From Accumulibacter sp. (GTDB lineage: Bacteria > Pseudomonadota > Gammaproteobacteria > Burkholderiales > Rhodocyclaceae): 64,000 nt of DNA. Under the pieces are notes generated by a model. It saw only the letters and a program-made list of their open reading frames with translations. It had not been told where the DNA came from and did not search any database. A program made the position numbers and the translations under genes. The stretch is from assembly GCA_017302455.1 (NCBI GenBank), contig JAFLDO010000008.1, forward strand, positions 52,384-116,383. The letters are read 5' to 3'. Positions 22,425 to 31,349 of the stretch are shown piece by piece; within the stretch, counting starts at the first letter, position 1; the number at the start of each line of letters is the position of its first letter.

Positions 22425-23195
22425 TCAGCGCGCAGCGCCCTCGCGACCAAGGTACTCGCGTACGGCCTCCTGACTCAGCGGGCCTCCATGGCCGAGGAAA
22501 TACTGCCGGATCGGCAGCTTGGCGAGAGCGGCCAGGCTATGGCCGTTGCCTGCCACATCCATGTGGAAGTAATGCTCGCCCGGCCGCTGGGCAAACAGAG
22601 CCCCCCCCAGCCAGCCACCGAGCATCATGTCGCCGACGAAGGCACGGCCATCGTCGAGCACCACCGCCAGCGACCCGGGCGTGTGCCCGGGCACCGGCAG
22701 CACTCGTCCGGCCAGGCCGTACGGGGCCAGGTCGAGTTCGCCATCGACCTCGACGTCAGCCCGCAAAGGCTCGTAACGAGCATCGAGCGGTAGCATCAGG
22801 ATCAGCCTGGCGGTGAAGCTGGTGGGCGTGACCGGCTCGTTGACGCCGGACTCCAGCATCGAACGATCGCCGCGGCCGGCGATCACCACCGCGCCGCTGC
22901 GGCGCCTGATTTCCGCTGCCAGAGCGGCATGATCGGCATGCCCATGCGTCAGAATGACGGCTGACAGGTCCGGAAACCGTAAACCCTCGCGCGCCAAAGC
23001 CGCGGCGAGCTTCGGCAGGTCATCTGGGCTGCCCGCATCTACGAGAAAGCAACGCGTGCCGCTCTTGACTAGATGGACATTCGACACGCTGAGCGGGATC
23101 TGAACCACTTCCACGTGTTCAAAGTCTCGCCCCGATGCGGCTAGCCCAGATTGAAGGAGGGCCGAAGCGAGAAGCAAGCGCAGAATTTTGATCAT
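22425..23195 (-). CDS. Secreted metallo-beta-lactamase-fold hydrolase
   Basis: 256 residues with an N-terminal signal peptide (MIKILRLLLASALLQSGLAAS). The zinc-binding motif THGHADHAAL, the later histidine in VPGHTPGSLAVVLDD and GDMMLG mark the MBL superfamily; the final histidine is in FLGHGGPL. The substrate cannot be told from sequence. The ATG at 23195 has GGGGACGGA in front and gives a normal signal peptide, unlike the Met 21 codons upstream. It converges with the nitroreductase gene 19 bp away. Confidence 0.85.
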   Translation of the reverse strand: MIKILRLLLASALLQSGLAASGRDFEHVEVVQIPLSVSNVHLVKSGTRCFLVDAGSPDDLPKLAAALAREGLRFPDLSAVILTHGHADHAALAAEIRRRSGAVVIAGRGDRSMLESGVNEPVTPTSFTARLILMLPLDARYEPLRADVEVDGELDLAPYGLAGRVLPVPGHTPGSLAVVLDDGRAFVGDMMLGGWLGGALFAQRPGEHYFHMDVAGNGHSLAALAKLPIRQYFLGHGGPLSQEAVREYLGREGAAR

Positions 23196-23690
23196 TCCGT
23201 CCCCGATACAATCGGTGCCAGACGCACTGAGTTGCCTGGAAACCATATCCTGACACAAGACCCGCGATCACGTCACGCAGAACGACCTGGGCGCGCGCGC
23301 ATTGGCTTCCCAGCGGCCGACAAGCATGTTTTCTGCTCCCGACAGTCGGCCCCAGAATGCGCCACTGGCTGTCTTGCTGACCCAATAGGTGCTAAGGTGC
23401 TGGGTGCGAATGGCGCTCCGTACCTTGTAGTTGCGCATGACATACGCGGAGTCTTGGCGCGGGGCGCCCAAGCCTCGACCGTGACTGCGATACGCAGGGA
23501 GCACCAGGACGTTTGACCAGGGGTTCAGCCGTAAGACTTGAACGCACATCTGCCGTGCTGACCCTGGGACTACAACGCCACCCGCGAAGACGTGCATTTC
23601 AGAGACATGCAGATGGATCGATCGACGAACTCACCAACTTCAGCCGCCTACCGGCGCCGGTGAGGTCTCTTGCTGAAGGAGACGGGCAAG
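23196..23690. other. Gene-free stretch between MBL and glycosyltransferase
   Basis: About 495 bp. A 109-codon frame on the minus strand (23268-23597) lacks a ribosome binding site and a recognisable domain, and I do not accept it. The region presumably holds the divergent promoters of the two flanking genes, but no clear promoter or repeat stands out. Confidence 0.5.
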
Positions 23691-25016
23691 ATGAAGCCGC
23701 TGACGACTGGAGAGCTGCCGGCCACGGCGGACCCACAGGCACGAGAAGGCATGGGGAACTCGCTAATGGACAGGAAAACAATCCTTTTCTTCGCTGAGGC
23801 AGTGACCCTCGCTCATGTGGCACGCCCCCTCGCTCTCATCGAGGCGCCGGACACGAGTCGCTACCATCGGGTCTTCGCCTGCGATCCCCGCTGCCAGTGG
23901 TTGCTAGGTGACTTTGCCGGGGAGTTCTGCCCGGTTCCATCGATAGCCAGCGATACCTTTCTCAATCGATTGGCACAAGGCAAGCCGGTTTACGACACCG
24001 CCACGCTTGAAGCCTACGTTCACGACGACTTGTCCCTGTTCGAGAAAGTCAAACCCGACCTGGTGATCGGCGACTTCAGGCTGTCACTTTCCGTCAGTGC
24101 CCGCCTGGCCAGAATCCCCTATCTGGCAATCAGCAATGCCTACTGGAGCCCCTACTACCGTGTTCCGGCCTATCCGGTGCCCAGCTTGCCGCTGACACGC
24201 TTGCTGCCGATCGGGCTCGCGACGATGCTCTTTCGCCTGGCGCGGCCACTGGCTTTCGCGCTCCATGCCCGCCCTCTCGATCAAGTCAGGCGCAAATACG
24301 GCATGTCGTCGCTGGGGCATGATGTCCGCCGCGCCTACACCGATGCCGATCACGTTCTCTATGCGGACCTTCCGCAGTTTTTCCCGACGTTGTCCTTGCC
24401 GGCAAACCATCATTTTATTGGCCCCATCATCTGGAAGCCACCGGTGAGCGCACCGCTGTGGTGGAATACCCTTTCGTCTGAACGACCAATCGCCTACGTC
24501 ACACTTGGCAGTTCGGGTCAGGGTGCATTGTTACCACATGTACTGCAGGCACTCAGCGATCTGGAGGTCACGGTGATCGCGGCAACAGCGGGCAGCAGCC
24601 TCGCGGGAGCGATACCGGCCAATGCCTACGTGGCCCAGTACCTCCCTGGTGACGAGGCGTCCCACCGCGCCAGCCTGGTGGTCTGCAACGGTGGCAGCCC
24701 CACCAGCCAACAGGCTCTAGCTGCCGGCGTGCCGGTAATCGGTATCGCCGGCAATCTGGATCAGTTCCTGAACATGGAAGCCATCACGCGTGCCGGCGCC
24801 GGCCTGACCCTGCGCGCCGACCGCTTCGCAGGCACCCAATTGCGCGAAAGCGTCAAGGCGTTGCTTTCGCGCAGCGAGTTCAGCGAATCTGCACGCCGTG
24901 TCGCCACGCAATTCTGTGGCTTGTCCGCCAGCGATCGCCTCACCCAAGTACTTGCCCACCATTTTGCACAGGGTGACATCACCGCCCATTCTGTCGCCGG
25001 GATGGGCGGCAAGTGA
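23691..25016 (+). CDS. GT1-type (UDP-glycosyltransferase-like) glycosyltransferase
   Basis: About 441 residues. The fold of MGT/UGT-like enzymes is suggested by KPDLVIGDFRLSLSVSARL in the N-terminal half and by YVTLGSSGQG, VAQYLPGDEAS, VVCNGGSPTSQQALAAGVPVI and DQFLNM in the nucleotide-sugar-binding half. The acceptor is unknown; the neighbouring PEP-CTERM gene suggests a surface or exopolysaccharide role. The ATG at 23691 follows AAGGAG; the conserved core begins near the Met at 23766, so a shorter protein is possible. Confidence 0.85.
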   Translation: MKPLTTGELPATADPQAREGMGNSLMDRKTILFFAEAVTLAHVARPLALIEAPDTSRYHRVFACDPRCQWLLGDFAGEFCPVPSIASDTFLNRLAQGKPVYDTATLEAYVHDDLSLFEKVKPDLVIGDFRLSLSVSARLARIPYLAISNAYWSPYYRVPAYPVPSLPLTRLLPIGLATMLFRLARPLAFALHARPLDQVRRKYGMSSLGHDVRRAYTDADHVLYADLPQFFPTLSLPANHHFIGPIIWKPPVSAPLWWNTLSSERPIAYVTLGSSGQGALLPHVLQALSDLEVTVIAATAGSSLAGAIPANAYVAQYLPGDEASHRASLVVCNGGSPTSQQALAAGVPVIGIAGNLDQFLNMEAITRAGAGLTLRADRFAGTQLRESVKALLSRSEFSESARRVATQFCGLSASDRLTQVLAHHFAQGDITAHSVAGMGGK

Positions 25017-25169
25017 CAGCCACACACGTCCGGCCAACGACCGCGACGAGGCCTTTTGGATCGTCTGCGGCCATCGCCTCGCAGAGGCAAGCCGGCGATT
25101 CAACGCGCCTGCAGACATCAGAAGGACGGGATCCTAAGCCTTCGAACAGTCACTCCGCCGAGGGGGGTG

Positions 25170-25191
25170 TGTCGGAATTTCTTACACACGA
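25170..25191 (+). promoter_or_regulatory. PEP-CTERM upstream element, copy 1
   Basis: TGTCGGAA, then TTTC, then TTACACACGA. The same element (TGTCGGAA-AATT-TTACACACGA) lies 173 bp upstream of the second PEP-CTERM gene on the minus strand at 35403-35424. It is a probable binding site for a sigma-54 activator such as PrsR, which is known to control PEP-CTERM genes in floc-forming Zoogloea; the assignment here is inference. Confidence 0.75.
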
Positions 25192-25261
25192 ATGCTCTAC
25201 AGAGACTCATCGGCGACACGGATTCTCGTAAGTCATTGTTTTTAAATTCCACTGCATAACC

Positions 25262-25277
25262 AGGCATGGTTTTAGCT
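25262..25277 (+). promoter_or_regulatory. Sigma-54 promoter of PEP-CTERM gene 1
   Basis: AGGCATGGTTTTAGCT fits the -24/-12 pattern TGGCAYRNNNNTTGCW with two mismatches, and keeps GG and GC exactly 10 bp apart. It lies about 70 bp downstream of the shared element and about 95 bp upstream of the start codon. Confidence 0.65.
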
Positions 25278-25372
25278 TTAGTGAGTTCAGGTGGCTGATT
25301 TGGACTGTCATCACAACGCTGCAGAGCCTCTGTTTCTGTTAAGTGCATGTAACTTTCTTGGAGAATTTCAAA

Positions 25373-26167
25373 ATGAAAAAAACTCTCGGCGCAATTGCAG
25401 TGGCCGTGGCCCTCGGTGCCAGCGCGTCAGCTAGCGCGGTAACAATTGACCTTTTCTCGACCGATCAGGCGTATCTGACCGATACCGTCATTGATGGCGT
25501 TGGTCTGTTTTCACAGGTTGCGGAAGCTGGCCTTCCCGTCGGTAACATCTTGGGCGGCTACCGTGACCTCGGCGTGGAAACGAAAGTCAGCACCAATCCA
25601 GCGGTCCGTAACGCAAGCATCGGTGTCGACACTGGTGCCGTGAGCTTTAATACTGACTCGGGGGCCTCCGGCACGGGAATGATCCTCTGGGATGGCTCGC
25701 ACGCGGCCACGGGCTTCACCGACGTCAACACGACGGGCCTTGGTGGTGTTGACCTGGGGAGCCCGTTCGCCTCGAGTTTTCAACTCGATATCGTCTTCGC
25801 CGATGCCGGCTTCGACTTTATCCTCACCGCGTGGACCGATGACACCCACTGGAGTAGTGTGAAGCTGAATTCCCTGGCGCATCCGGTGCCGGGAGTGTCA
25901 CTCATCCCCTTCCTCGCCTTTCTTGATTGCGACAATATGATCCCGGGTGCCGTCACGACTTGTGCTGGATCGCCCGGTTCCTGGAACCCCGTTGATTTTT
26001 CCTCTGTCGGCGCGCTGCAGGCCTTGATCGATCCGCTGGGTACTTTTGTGTCTCTTGACCTCACCCTCGACTCAGTCACGACGGTTCCCGAGCCTGGTTC
26101 GCTCGTCCTGGCAGGTCTCGGTCTGCTGGCCCTGGGTGGCATCCGTCGTCGTCGTTCGTCGCTGTAA
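25373..26167 (+). CDS. PEP-CTERM sorting-domain exported protein
   Basis: 264 residues. A signal peptide (MKKTLGAIAVAVALGASASA) is followed by a Ser/Thr/Asp-rich secreted region with few cysteines. The C terminus is a PEP-CTERM signal: VPEPGSLVLAG, a hydrophobic helix and RRRRSS. Such proteins are cut and anchored by exosortase and linked to exopolysaccharide and floc formation. No exosortase gene is in the window. The ATG at 25373 has GGAG nine bases upstream. The gene is monocistronic, with a sigma-54-type promoter before it and a terminator after it. The mature domain is not one I recognise. Confidence 0.9.
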   Translation: MKKTLGAIAVAVALGASASASAVTIDLFSTDQAYLTDTVIDGVGLFSQVAEAGLPVGNILGGYRDLGVETKVSTNPAVRNASIGVDTGAVSFNTDSGASGTGMILWDGSHAATGFTDVNTTGLGGVDLGSPFASSFQLDIVFADAGFDFILTAWTDDTHWSSVKLNSLAHPVPGVSLIPFLAFLDCDNMIPGAVTTCAGSPGSWNPVDFSSVGALQALIDPLGTFVSLDLTLDSVTTVPEPGSLVLAGLGLLALGGIRRRRSSL

Positions 26168-26210
26168 CTCGCGCCGATTTGTCACCCGATGAAGTCGTCG
26201 GGTGGCTGGG

Positions 26211-26248
26211 ACGCCCTCTCCACTCACCAGTGCAGAGGGCGTTTTCTT
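26211..26248 (+). terminator. Rho-independent terminator after PEP-CTERM gene
   Basis: ACGCCCTCT (26211-26219) pairs perfectly with AGAGGGCGT (26234-26242). The loop can form a second small stem (CACT/AGTG), and TTTCTTT follows. Confidence 0.85.
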
Positions 26249-26752
26249 TGGTCCAGCGAGTCGCCCAAGAGCGGACCATTCACCCCCATAGTCAGTCAGC
26301 CTCAGTCAGATGACTCCGAGTGGCGAGCAGCACCAGTACCTGCGCCCGGTAGTCGGCCGCGACGCCCGCCTACGCCGCGCGCGAAGCCTCTTGGGGTGGC
26401 GATGAAGGCGTGACGAACCGGGTCGCCCTCTTGCTGATCCCGTTGTTCACCTGGCGCTGTTGCTTGATCGGCCTTGCCCGGGAGTCCTGCTTCGCAGCCC
26501 TGCCAGGGGCTTTCTTGGTAGCAACTCGCAGATTGACAGCAGCCACCGACGCCGTGGATACTCGTATTCGCGGCGGCCGGATGACTCGCGGCGCTGTGGC
26601 TTCCACACCGCAAACGCAGCACGTTTCGGGGCCATCGACCGCGCTGGAGCGGAAAACCGATTGAGCATGCCCGCGGCGCGGCGCCGTGCCCAGGAATTGA
26701 CCGGGGCACAGTAGCCATCGGTCCACCACGGGTTTGACTGAGGAGCGATGTG
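26249..26752. other. Gene-free stretch
   Basis: About 500 bp. Several short overlapping frames exist on both strands, but none has a ribosome binding site or a domain I recognise. It may be decayed coding DNA. Confidence 0.4.
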
Positions 26753-27406
26753 ATGAAGGCCAGCTATCTCGACTTCCTTCTTTGCGGCGGCGCCATCAGC
26801 GCCATCGTCGCGGCCACGCTGGGTTTGATCGTCTGCCTGCTGCCGCTGACGACAGCCCTGGCGGCGGAATACCATGTCATCGTCGACTTCCTGCTCGCTC
26901 TACTTTTCTACGGGCTTTTCTCGGCGCTGGTCGTACGCTTGCTCCTGAGATTTCGGCCGATGAAGCCGGGCGAATACACCATGGATTCTGCGACCTTCAC
27001 GTACTGGAAACTGTTGACCATTGTTTACCGGCTGGGACAGGGTTCGCTCCTTCCCTTCACCCCCGTTTTTGTCAAGCCAGTCGTCGAGGCCCTTTTCGGC
27101 GCTCGCGTTGGCACCAACGTCGCACTCGGAGGAACGATTGACGATCCCTACATGGTGACCATCGGCGATGGTGCAGTGTTGGGAAACGCGTCCCTGGTCT
27201 CCGGGAACATGCTGCATGGCGGCAAGCTCACCTGCGGCCGCGTAAAGATCGGTGCCGGGGCCACCGTTGGCGTCAATTCGGTAGTCCTGCCGGGCACCGA
27301 GCTGGGCGAGAATGTCACGCTCATGGGCGGTTCCTACGTAATGCCGGGCACCAGGATTCCGGCCGGCGAGACCTGGCGAGGCAACCCCGCGCGCAAGTGG
27401 CTGTGA
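26753..27406 (+). CDS. Membrane-anchored hexapeptide-repeat acyltransferase-like protein
   Basis: 217 residues. Two N-terminal hydrophobic helices (AISAIVAATLGLIVCLLPLT and VDFLLALLFYGLFSALVVRL) are followed by a left-handed beta-helix domain with repeated hexapeptides (IGDGAVLGNASLV, VKIGAGATVGVNSVVLPGTE, GNPARKWL end). It is probably an acetyl- or acyltransferase acting on a lipid- or membrane-bound sugar. The ATG at 26753 follows AGGAG at 7 nt; a GTG directly before it is also possible. Confidence 0.8.
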   Translation: MKASYLDFLLCGGAISAIVAATLGLIVCLLPLTTALAAEYHVIVDFLLALLFYGLFSALVVRLLLRFRPMKPGEYTMDSATFTYWKLLTIVYRLGQGSLLPFTPVFVKPVVEALFGARVGTNVALGGTIDDPYMVTIGDGAVLGNASLVSGNMLHGGKLTCGRVKIGAGATVGVNSVVLPGTELGENVTLMGGSYVMPGTRIPAGETWRGNPARKWL

Positions 27407-27691
27407 CGACACTGGAGAAATTCGGGGCTTCGTCGACACGAGCAAGGGCGCCGCTGACGAAGCCTGCGACGACTCGCGATGCTCAAGGTCGCAACCGCAG
27501 CAGGCCCAGATCCCCAGCCTCTTCGCGATTGCCGGAGTACCGATATTCGGAACACGTTGTCCGGAATGACATAGTTCTGCGCGATGCTGAGAAGTGGCAA
27601 CGAGCGCTACCGGCAGCAGACAAGCTGAGGCACCCGATCGGCCGCGGATCGGCCTGACACTTGGGCGGCGCTGCCGCTGGGTGGAGGCATC

Positions 27692-28336
27692 GTGGCCGTC
27701 GACGAACCGTGCAGAATCTGCCACCAGTCGAGCCGCGACCCCGAACAGGTCAGGGTACGCGGCGCCACGCGCGATGTCGAGCACGAGAGCTATACCGTCT
27801 GGCGATGCCGGCACTGCGGCACGCTGAACGCGCTCGAACCGGTCGACTATGACCGGATTTACGCCAACTATCCAGTCCAGCGGCAGCGCGACGACTTCTT
27901 CTCGCAGCGGCTTCTGGCGAAGCGGCTGAAGATCCTGGTCGCCGCCGGTTTGTTACACGAGCATTCGGTGCTGGATTACGGTTGCGGAAGTGGCCTCTTT
28001 GTGCGCTACCTCGTCGACAAGGGCTACCAGTGCCGTGGCTACGATCCGTACAACCAGCAGCACTGCGATCCCGGCGTGCTGGCCCGCAGGTACGATGTGG
28101 TGACCTGCCAGGGCGTCATTGAGCATGTCGACGAACCCTTCGAGTTGCTTGCCCGACTGGCTGATCAGGTTGCCCCCGGGGGCAGGCTGATTGTCGGCAC
28201 GCCCTATTCCGACAACGTCGACATCCACGACGTGATCGATCAACTGGGCGTCTTGCATCAACCTTTTCACCGCTTCGTGCTGTCCAGGAAGCAGGCTGAG
28301 ACCTTCTCCCGTCTGCCCGGAAAACGGTGTGCTTGA
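27692..28336 (+). pseudogene. SAM methyltransferase, 3'-truncated by IS91 debris
   Basis: A zinc-ribbon-like N terminus (CRICHQSS and CRHCGTLN) precedes a class I methyltransferase core: VLDYGCGSGLFVRYLVDKGY, CQGVIEHVDEPFELL, APGGRLIVGTPY and LHQPFHRFVLSRKQAE. The match ends near 28310, where IS91-transposase sequence begins in another frame; the last codons to the TGA at 28336 are chance. The expected C-terminal part is absent. GTG start at 27692 after GGAGG. The substrate is unknown, and the product is probably inactive. Confidence 0.8.
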
Positions 28337-28525
28337 GCCGGAAGACGCCGAGACGATGGCGAACTGGGCGCACGGTGGCGGCTGCTCCCACGACGCCAGC
28401 GTGCGCATCGAAGGCACGACCGCCCGGGCCTGGAACGGCTGCTGCGCTCCTGCGCTCGACCGGCCTTTGCGCTCGAGCGCTTGCGTGAAATCGACGCCGA
28501 ACACCTGGTCTATGAGAGAGCATCA
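28313..28525 (+). pseudogene. IS91-family transposase fragment A
   Basis: Reading across a one-base shift near 28405 gives ENGVLEPEDAETMANW then HDRPGLERLLRSCARPAFAL, ERLREIDAEHLVYE. This matches the C-terminal part of IS91 (Y2) transposases (consensus GFSxxAxVRIEAHDRxxLERLLRYCARPxFAxERL). Only about 70 codons survive. The fragment begins exactly where fragment B (31053-31215) ends in the parental protein. Confidence 0.8.
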
Positions 28526-29330
28526 AGCCGAGTTCCGGCGGGCCCTGATCGAGGCCCCTCCGGGCAGCAGTTGGGCGCAACTCTCGCGTCATGTGTGCGC
28601 GCTCTTCGACTGGTGCAAGCCCAATGGCGAGCTCAAGGACATGACCTGCCGGGTGGCCATGCTGCGCAGGCAAGCCGACGGCCTGCTCACCCTGCTAGCT
28701 GCACGACGGCCGCTCCTCGCCAACCCGAGTATCTGCCACGCACGCCACCGATCCACAGCCCTTGCTCACTCAGCCGGTGCATCAACTGCCGCTGCTCTCT
28801 ATGCACCAGGTCGTCGGTTCGGCGAACTCGCGTCTGTGGAACGAATACATCGCCCGTTACCACTATCTCGGCCACACGCCCATGGCGGGCAGTCAGTGCC
28901 GATAGTTCGTCTTCGCCGGCGAGACCCCCTCGTCGCCTTGCTCAGCTTCGGCGCCAGCGCCTGGAAACTCGCCGCGCGCGAGCAGTTCATCGGTTGGCAC
29001 GATCACCAGCGACAAAGGAACCTGCAACTCGTGGTGAACAATGCCCGCTTTCTGATCCTGCCCCGGATCCAGTGCAAGGGCCTGGCCGCCAAGATCCTCT
29101 CGCTCATGCAGCGGCAACTACCCATCGACTGGCTGGCGCTACGGTTACCGCCCCGTGCTGCTCGAAACCTTCGTCGAGACGCCCCGCCATCGCGGCACCT
29201 GCTACCCGGCCGCCAACTGGATCAACGTCCGTCAAACCGCCGGGTGAGGCAAGAAGTGCCCCACCAGCAAGTCGATCCTCCCGATCAAGGATATCTGGCT
29301 CTATCCCCTTCACCGATCCTCCCGATCACT
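28526..29330 (+). pseudogene. druA: Degenerate DruA / DUF4338-family gene
   Basis: Three frames together give a DUF4338 protein: SSWAQLSRHVCALFDWCKPN and ELKDMTCRVAMLRRQADGLL; then NSRLWNEYIARYHYLGHTPM; then LVALLSFGASAWKLAAREQ, FIGWHDHQRQRNLQLVVNNA, RFLILPRIQCKGLAAKILSL; then RPVLLETFVETPRHRGTC and KDIWLYPLHR. At least three frameshifts and two in-frame stops (TAG at 28902, TGA near 29246) disrupt it. DruA is a component of Druantia defence systems, but single copies are also common and may be mobile. No other druantia genes are present. Confidence 0.8.
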
Positions 29331-29469
29331 CCTCTGCCGCTAACCCCCTCGCCAACCCCACTGCCTCACTACGGGATGGCCGAATACTTACGAAATTCGA
29401 GATTGACGCCCCTTGATGGAGGCTCATATACTCCTAATGGTACCGTTGGATTCCCTATCCCTATCACCG

Positions 29470-29874
29470 ATGGCGAACGAAGCCGCACAAGCCGCACAAG
29501 CCGCACAAGCCGGCGCCGCGCCGGTCCCATCGGGCCCGCCGGGCCTGTACTGGCTACTGCTCGTCATCGCCATCGTCGCCGAGGTCATCGCCACGACGAT
29601 GCTGAAGTCCACCGAAGGCTTCACGCGGCTGTGGTCTTCGGTGATCGTCATCACCTGCTACGAGATCGCGTTCATTCTGCTCGCGCTGTGCGTCAAGCGC
29701 ATCGCGGTCAGCGTGGTCTACGCGCTGTGGTCGGGGGTGGGTGTGGCGCTGGTCACGCTGGTGGCTTGGTTCTGGCTCGATCAGCCGCTGGATGCCGCGG
29801 GGCTCGCCGGTGTCGGCTTGATCATCGCCGGCGTGGTGGCGATCAACGGCTTTTCGAAGACCACGGCGGCATGA
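29470..29874 (+). CDS. SMR-family multidrug efflux protein (subunit 1 of pair)
   Basis: About 134 residues. An Ala/Gln-rich extension is followed by four transmembrane helices. The essential membrane glutamate (Glu14 of EmrE) is in IVAEVIATTMLKSTEGF, and the YALWSGVGVAL loop-helix is conserved. SMR proteins exchange protons for cationic drugs or guanidinium-type compounds as dimers. The start is uncertain: ATG at 29470, or 29440 with GGAGG farther away. It is 13 nt from a second SMR gene, which suggests a heterodimer. Confidence 0.85.
   Translation: MANEAAQAAQAAQAGAAPVPSGPPGLYWLLLVIAIVAEVIATTMLKSTEGFTRLWSSVIVITCYEIAFILLALCVKRIAVSVVYALWSGVGVALVTLVAWFWLDQPLDAAGLAGVGLIIAGVVAINGFSKTTAA
29482..29508 (+). 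repeat. Three 9-bp repeats (GCCGCACAA)
   Basis: Three perfect tandem copies near the N terminus of the first SMR gene, encoding an Ala-Gln-Ala-rich linker. They can expand or contract without changing the frame. Confidence 0.85.
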
Positions 29875-29887
29875 AGGCGCCTGCGCG

Positions 29888-30220
29888 ATGACCTGGCTGA
29901 TCCTCTTCGTCGCGATCTGTGCCGAGGTAATGGCGACCACGGCGATGAAGCTTACCGACGGCTTCAAGAAGATCTGGCCCTGGGCCTTCGTGATGGCCGG
30001 CTGTTTCGGCCTCGCGCTGTACCTGCTGTCGCTGACGCTCGACACGCTGCCGGTCGGCCCGGTCTACGCGATCTGGTCGGGCTCGGGGGTGGCCCTGATC
30101 ACGATTGTCGGGCAGGTCGTGTTCAAGCAGGTGATGGACCGGCCGGCGCTGATCGGCATCGTGCTGATCGTCGCGGGCGTGGTGGTGTTGCAGGTGTTTT
30201 CGGCGGCGGTGCCGAGGTGA
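29888..30220 (+). CDS. SMR-family multidrug efflux protein (subunit 2 of pair)
   Basis: 110 residues with four transmembrane helices, the membrane glutamate in [17 protein letters not shown] and [11 protein letters not shown]. This is the standard SMR length, without the N-terminal extension of its neighbour. Paired SMR genes such as EbrAB and MdtIJ work as heterodimers, and the same is inferred here. A small GC hairpin (30260-30274) follows. Confidence 0.9.
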   Translation: MTWLILFVAICAEVMATTAMKLTDGFKKIWPWAFVMAGCFGLALYLLSLTLDTLPVGPVYAIWSGSGVALITIVGQVVFKQVMDRPALIGIVLIVAGVVVLQVFSAAVPR

Positions 30221-30259
30221 GCGGGCCGGTCAGGCAACCGGACGTACCCCTCTTTGCTG

Positions 30260-30274
30260 CCCCGTGAACCGGGG
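30260..30274 (+). terminator. Weak hairpin after SMR pair
   Basis: CCCCG/CGGGG with a five-base loop (TGAAC), followed by TAACATTCTGTTT. It could be a terminator, but the stem is only 5 bp and the T tract is poor. Confidence 0.35.
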
Positions 30275-31055
30275 TAACATTCTGTTTCGCGCTCGTCAGC
30301 CCCACCACCGCACCGTATCTTCGGTCGACGGCGAACTACGCAGTCAGCGGCGTACCCTTGTTCGGCCCGGCGCAATCCGGGGCCGAACACCATCGCCGCT
30401 GGCTGCGCACCGACGATCCACTGGCGGAGGTGGATTCGCTGCGCGACGTGTCGCGCTCGGCCGAGCGCACCGTCGGCGTTGGATTGCAGCCGCTGCTGCT
30501 CGACTTCTTGATGCTGGTGCGCAGCGCGCGCGCCGCTGCCGCCGTCGGGGGCTCGATCGCCGCCGCACTCGGTGCCGCGCCCGACGAGGTGGCGAATCGC
30601 GTGCAGGCGATGGCCCGCGCCGACATGCTGCGCATAACGCGCGGGATCGGCAACGGCGACGATGCGCTCGTCGAGCCCACCGCCCGCCACGCCGCAGCGC
30701 TCGAACAGTTCGAAGAATTCCTGGCTGGCGCCTTTGTCTCTCGCGTCACGCTGCGCCGTGCTTTGCTTGTGAATCGCATTTCCGATGCCGCGCTGGCGGC
30801 CTGCGTGCAGCGCATCTTCGACCGTTTCTTCGATCTCGGCTGGCTGTACCTGCACAACTGGGCCGGCACCTGCCCGATGATGGCTACGCTGGTGGCCGAA
30901 GCGCTGCGCGTCGACGGTCATCCTTCACAGGTGATGCTGGGGTCGTTCGACGCGGTACTCGACAGCAAAACCTTCGGCATGGGGCGCCAGGGTGTGAGCG
31001 GACCGGGCAGGCTCGACGGGCACGTGCTCTGTGTTGCCGACGGTCGCGCGGTGGT
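30268..31055 (+). pseudogene. Unknown gene, 3' truncated, start lost or non-ATG
   Basis: An open frame from 30268 (no ATG; TTG at 30358 is the first plausible start) encodes a helical N-terminal region ([38 protein letters not shown]) and a segment [20 protein letters not shown] ... [14 protein letters not shown]. The conserved-looking Cys and His spacing recalls a transglutaminase or papain-like fold, with the third catalytic residue expected just where IS91 fragment B interrupts the gene. The family is not one I recognise. It is probably non-functional. Confidence 0.55.
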
Positions 31056-31215
31056 CACTGCCTCGTCATCGAGGGTGTCTTCGCGGCGGATCCTTCGGGA
31101 ACGGCGACGCTTCGCAAAAGCCGTGCGCCCGACCAGAAGTTGCTCGACGAAGTCCACGACAGGGTCCGCCGCCGTCTGCGGCGCGCGCTGACCCGAAACC
31201 GTGCGAGAGGCGAGC
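31053..31215 (+). pseudogene. IS91-family transposase fragment B
   Basis: From about 31053 the frame reads [19 protein letters not shown], then [24 protein letters not shown]. This matches the IS91-transposase block immediately N-terminal to fragment A (consensus HFHxxVxDGVFx ... LRRRxLRAxxRxG). It cuts off the upstream unknown gene. Confidence 0.75.
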
Positions 31216-31349
31216 TCTTGCGCAGACGCCTGTAGCCACCACCGCTGCGACGAGCGCTGATCCCTTTGCCCGCGCTTCCGCGAGATCCCTTTTTGCGCCA
31301 TGCTATGCCAGAATGCGGCGTGGGCACGCATGCCTCGGGAGGGTCTCAG

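Noticed and set aside
23268..23597. 109-codon minus-strand frame
   Set aside because: No Shine-Dalgarno, no recognisable domain; likely chance.
26249..26752. Small open frames as possible lost transposase
   Set aside because: No motif or ribosome binding site; frames overlap on both strands.
28329..29891. 520-codon open frame running through DruA and the SMR gene
   Set aside because: It joins pieces of IS91, DruA and an out-of-frame SMR gene; no single protein is supported.
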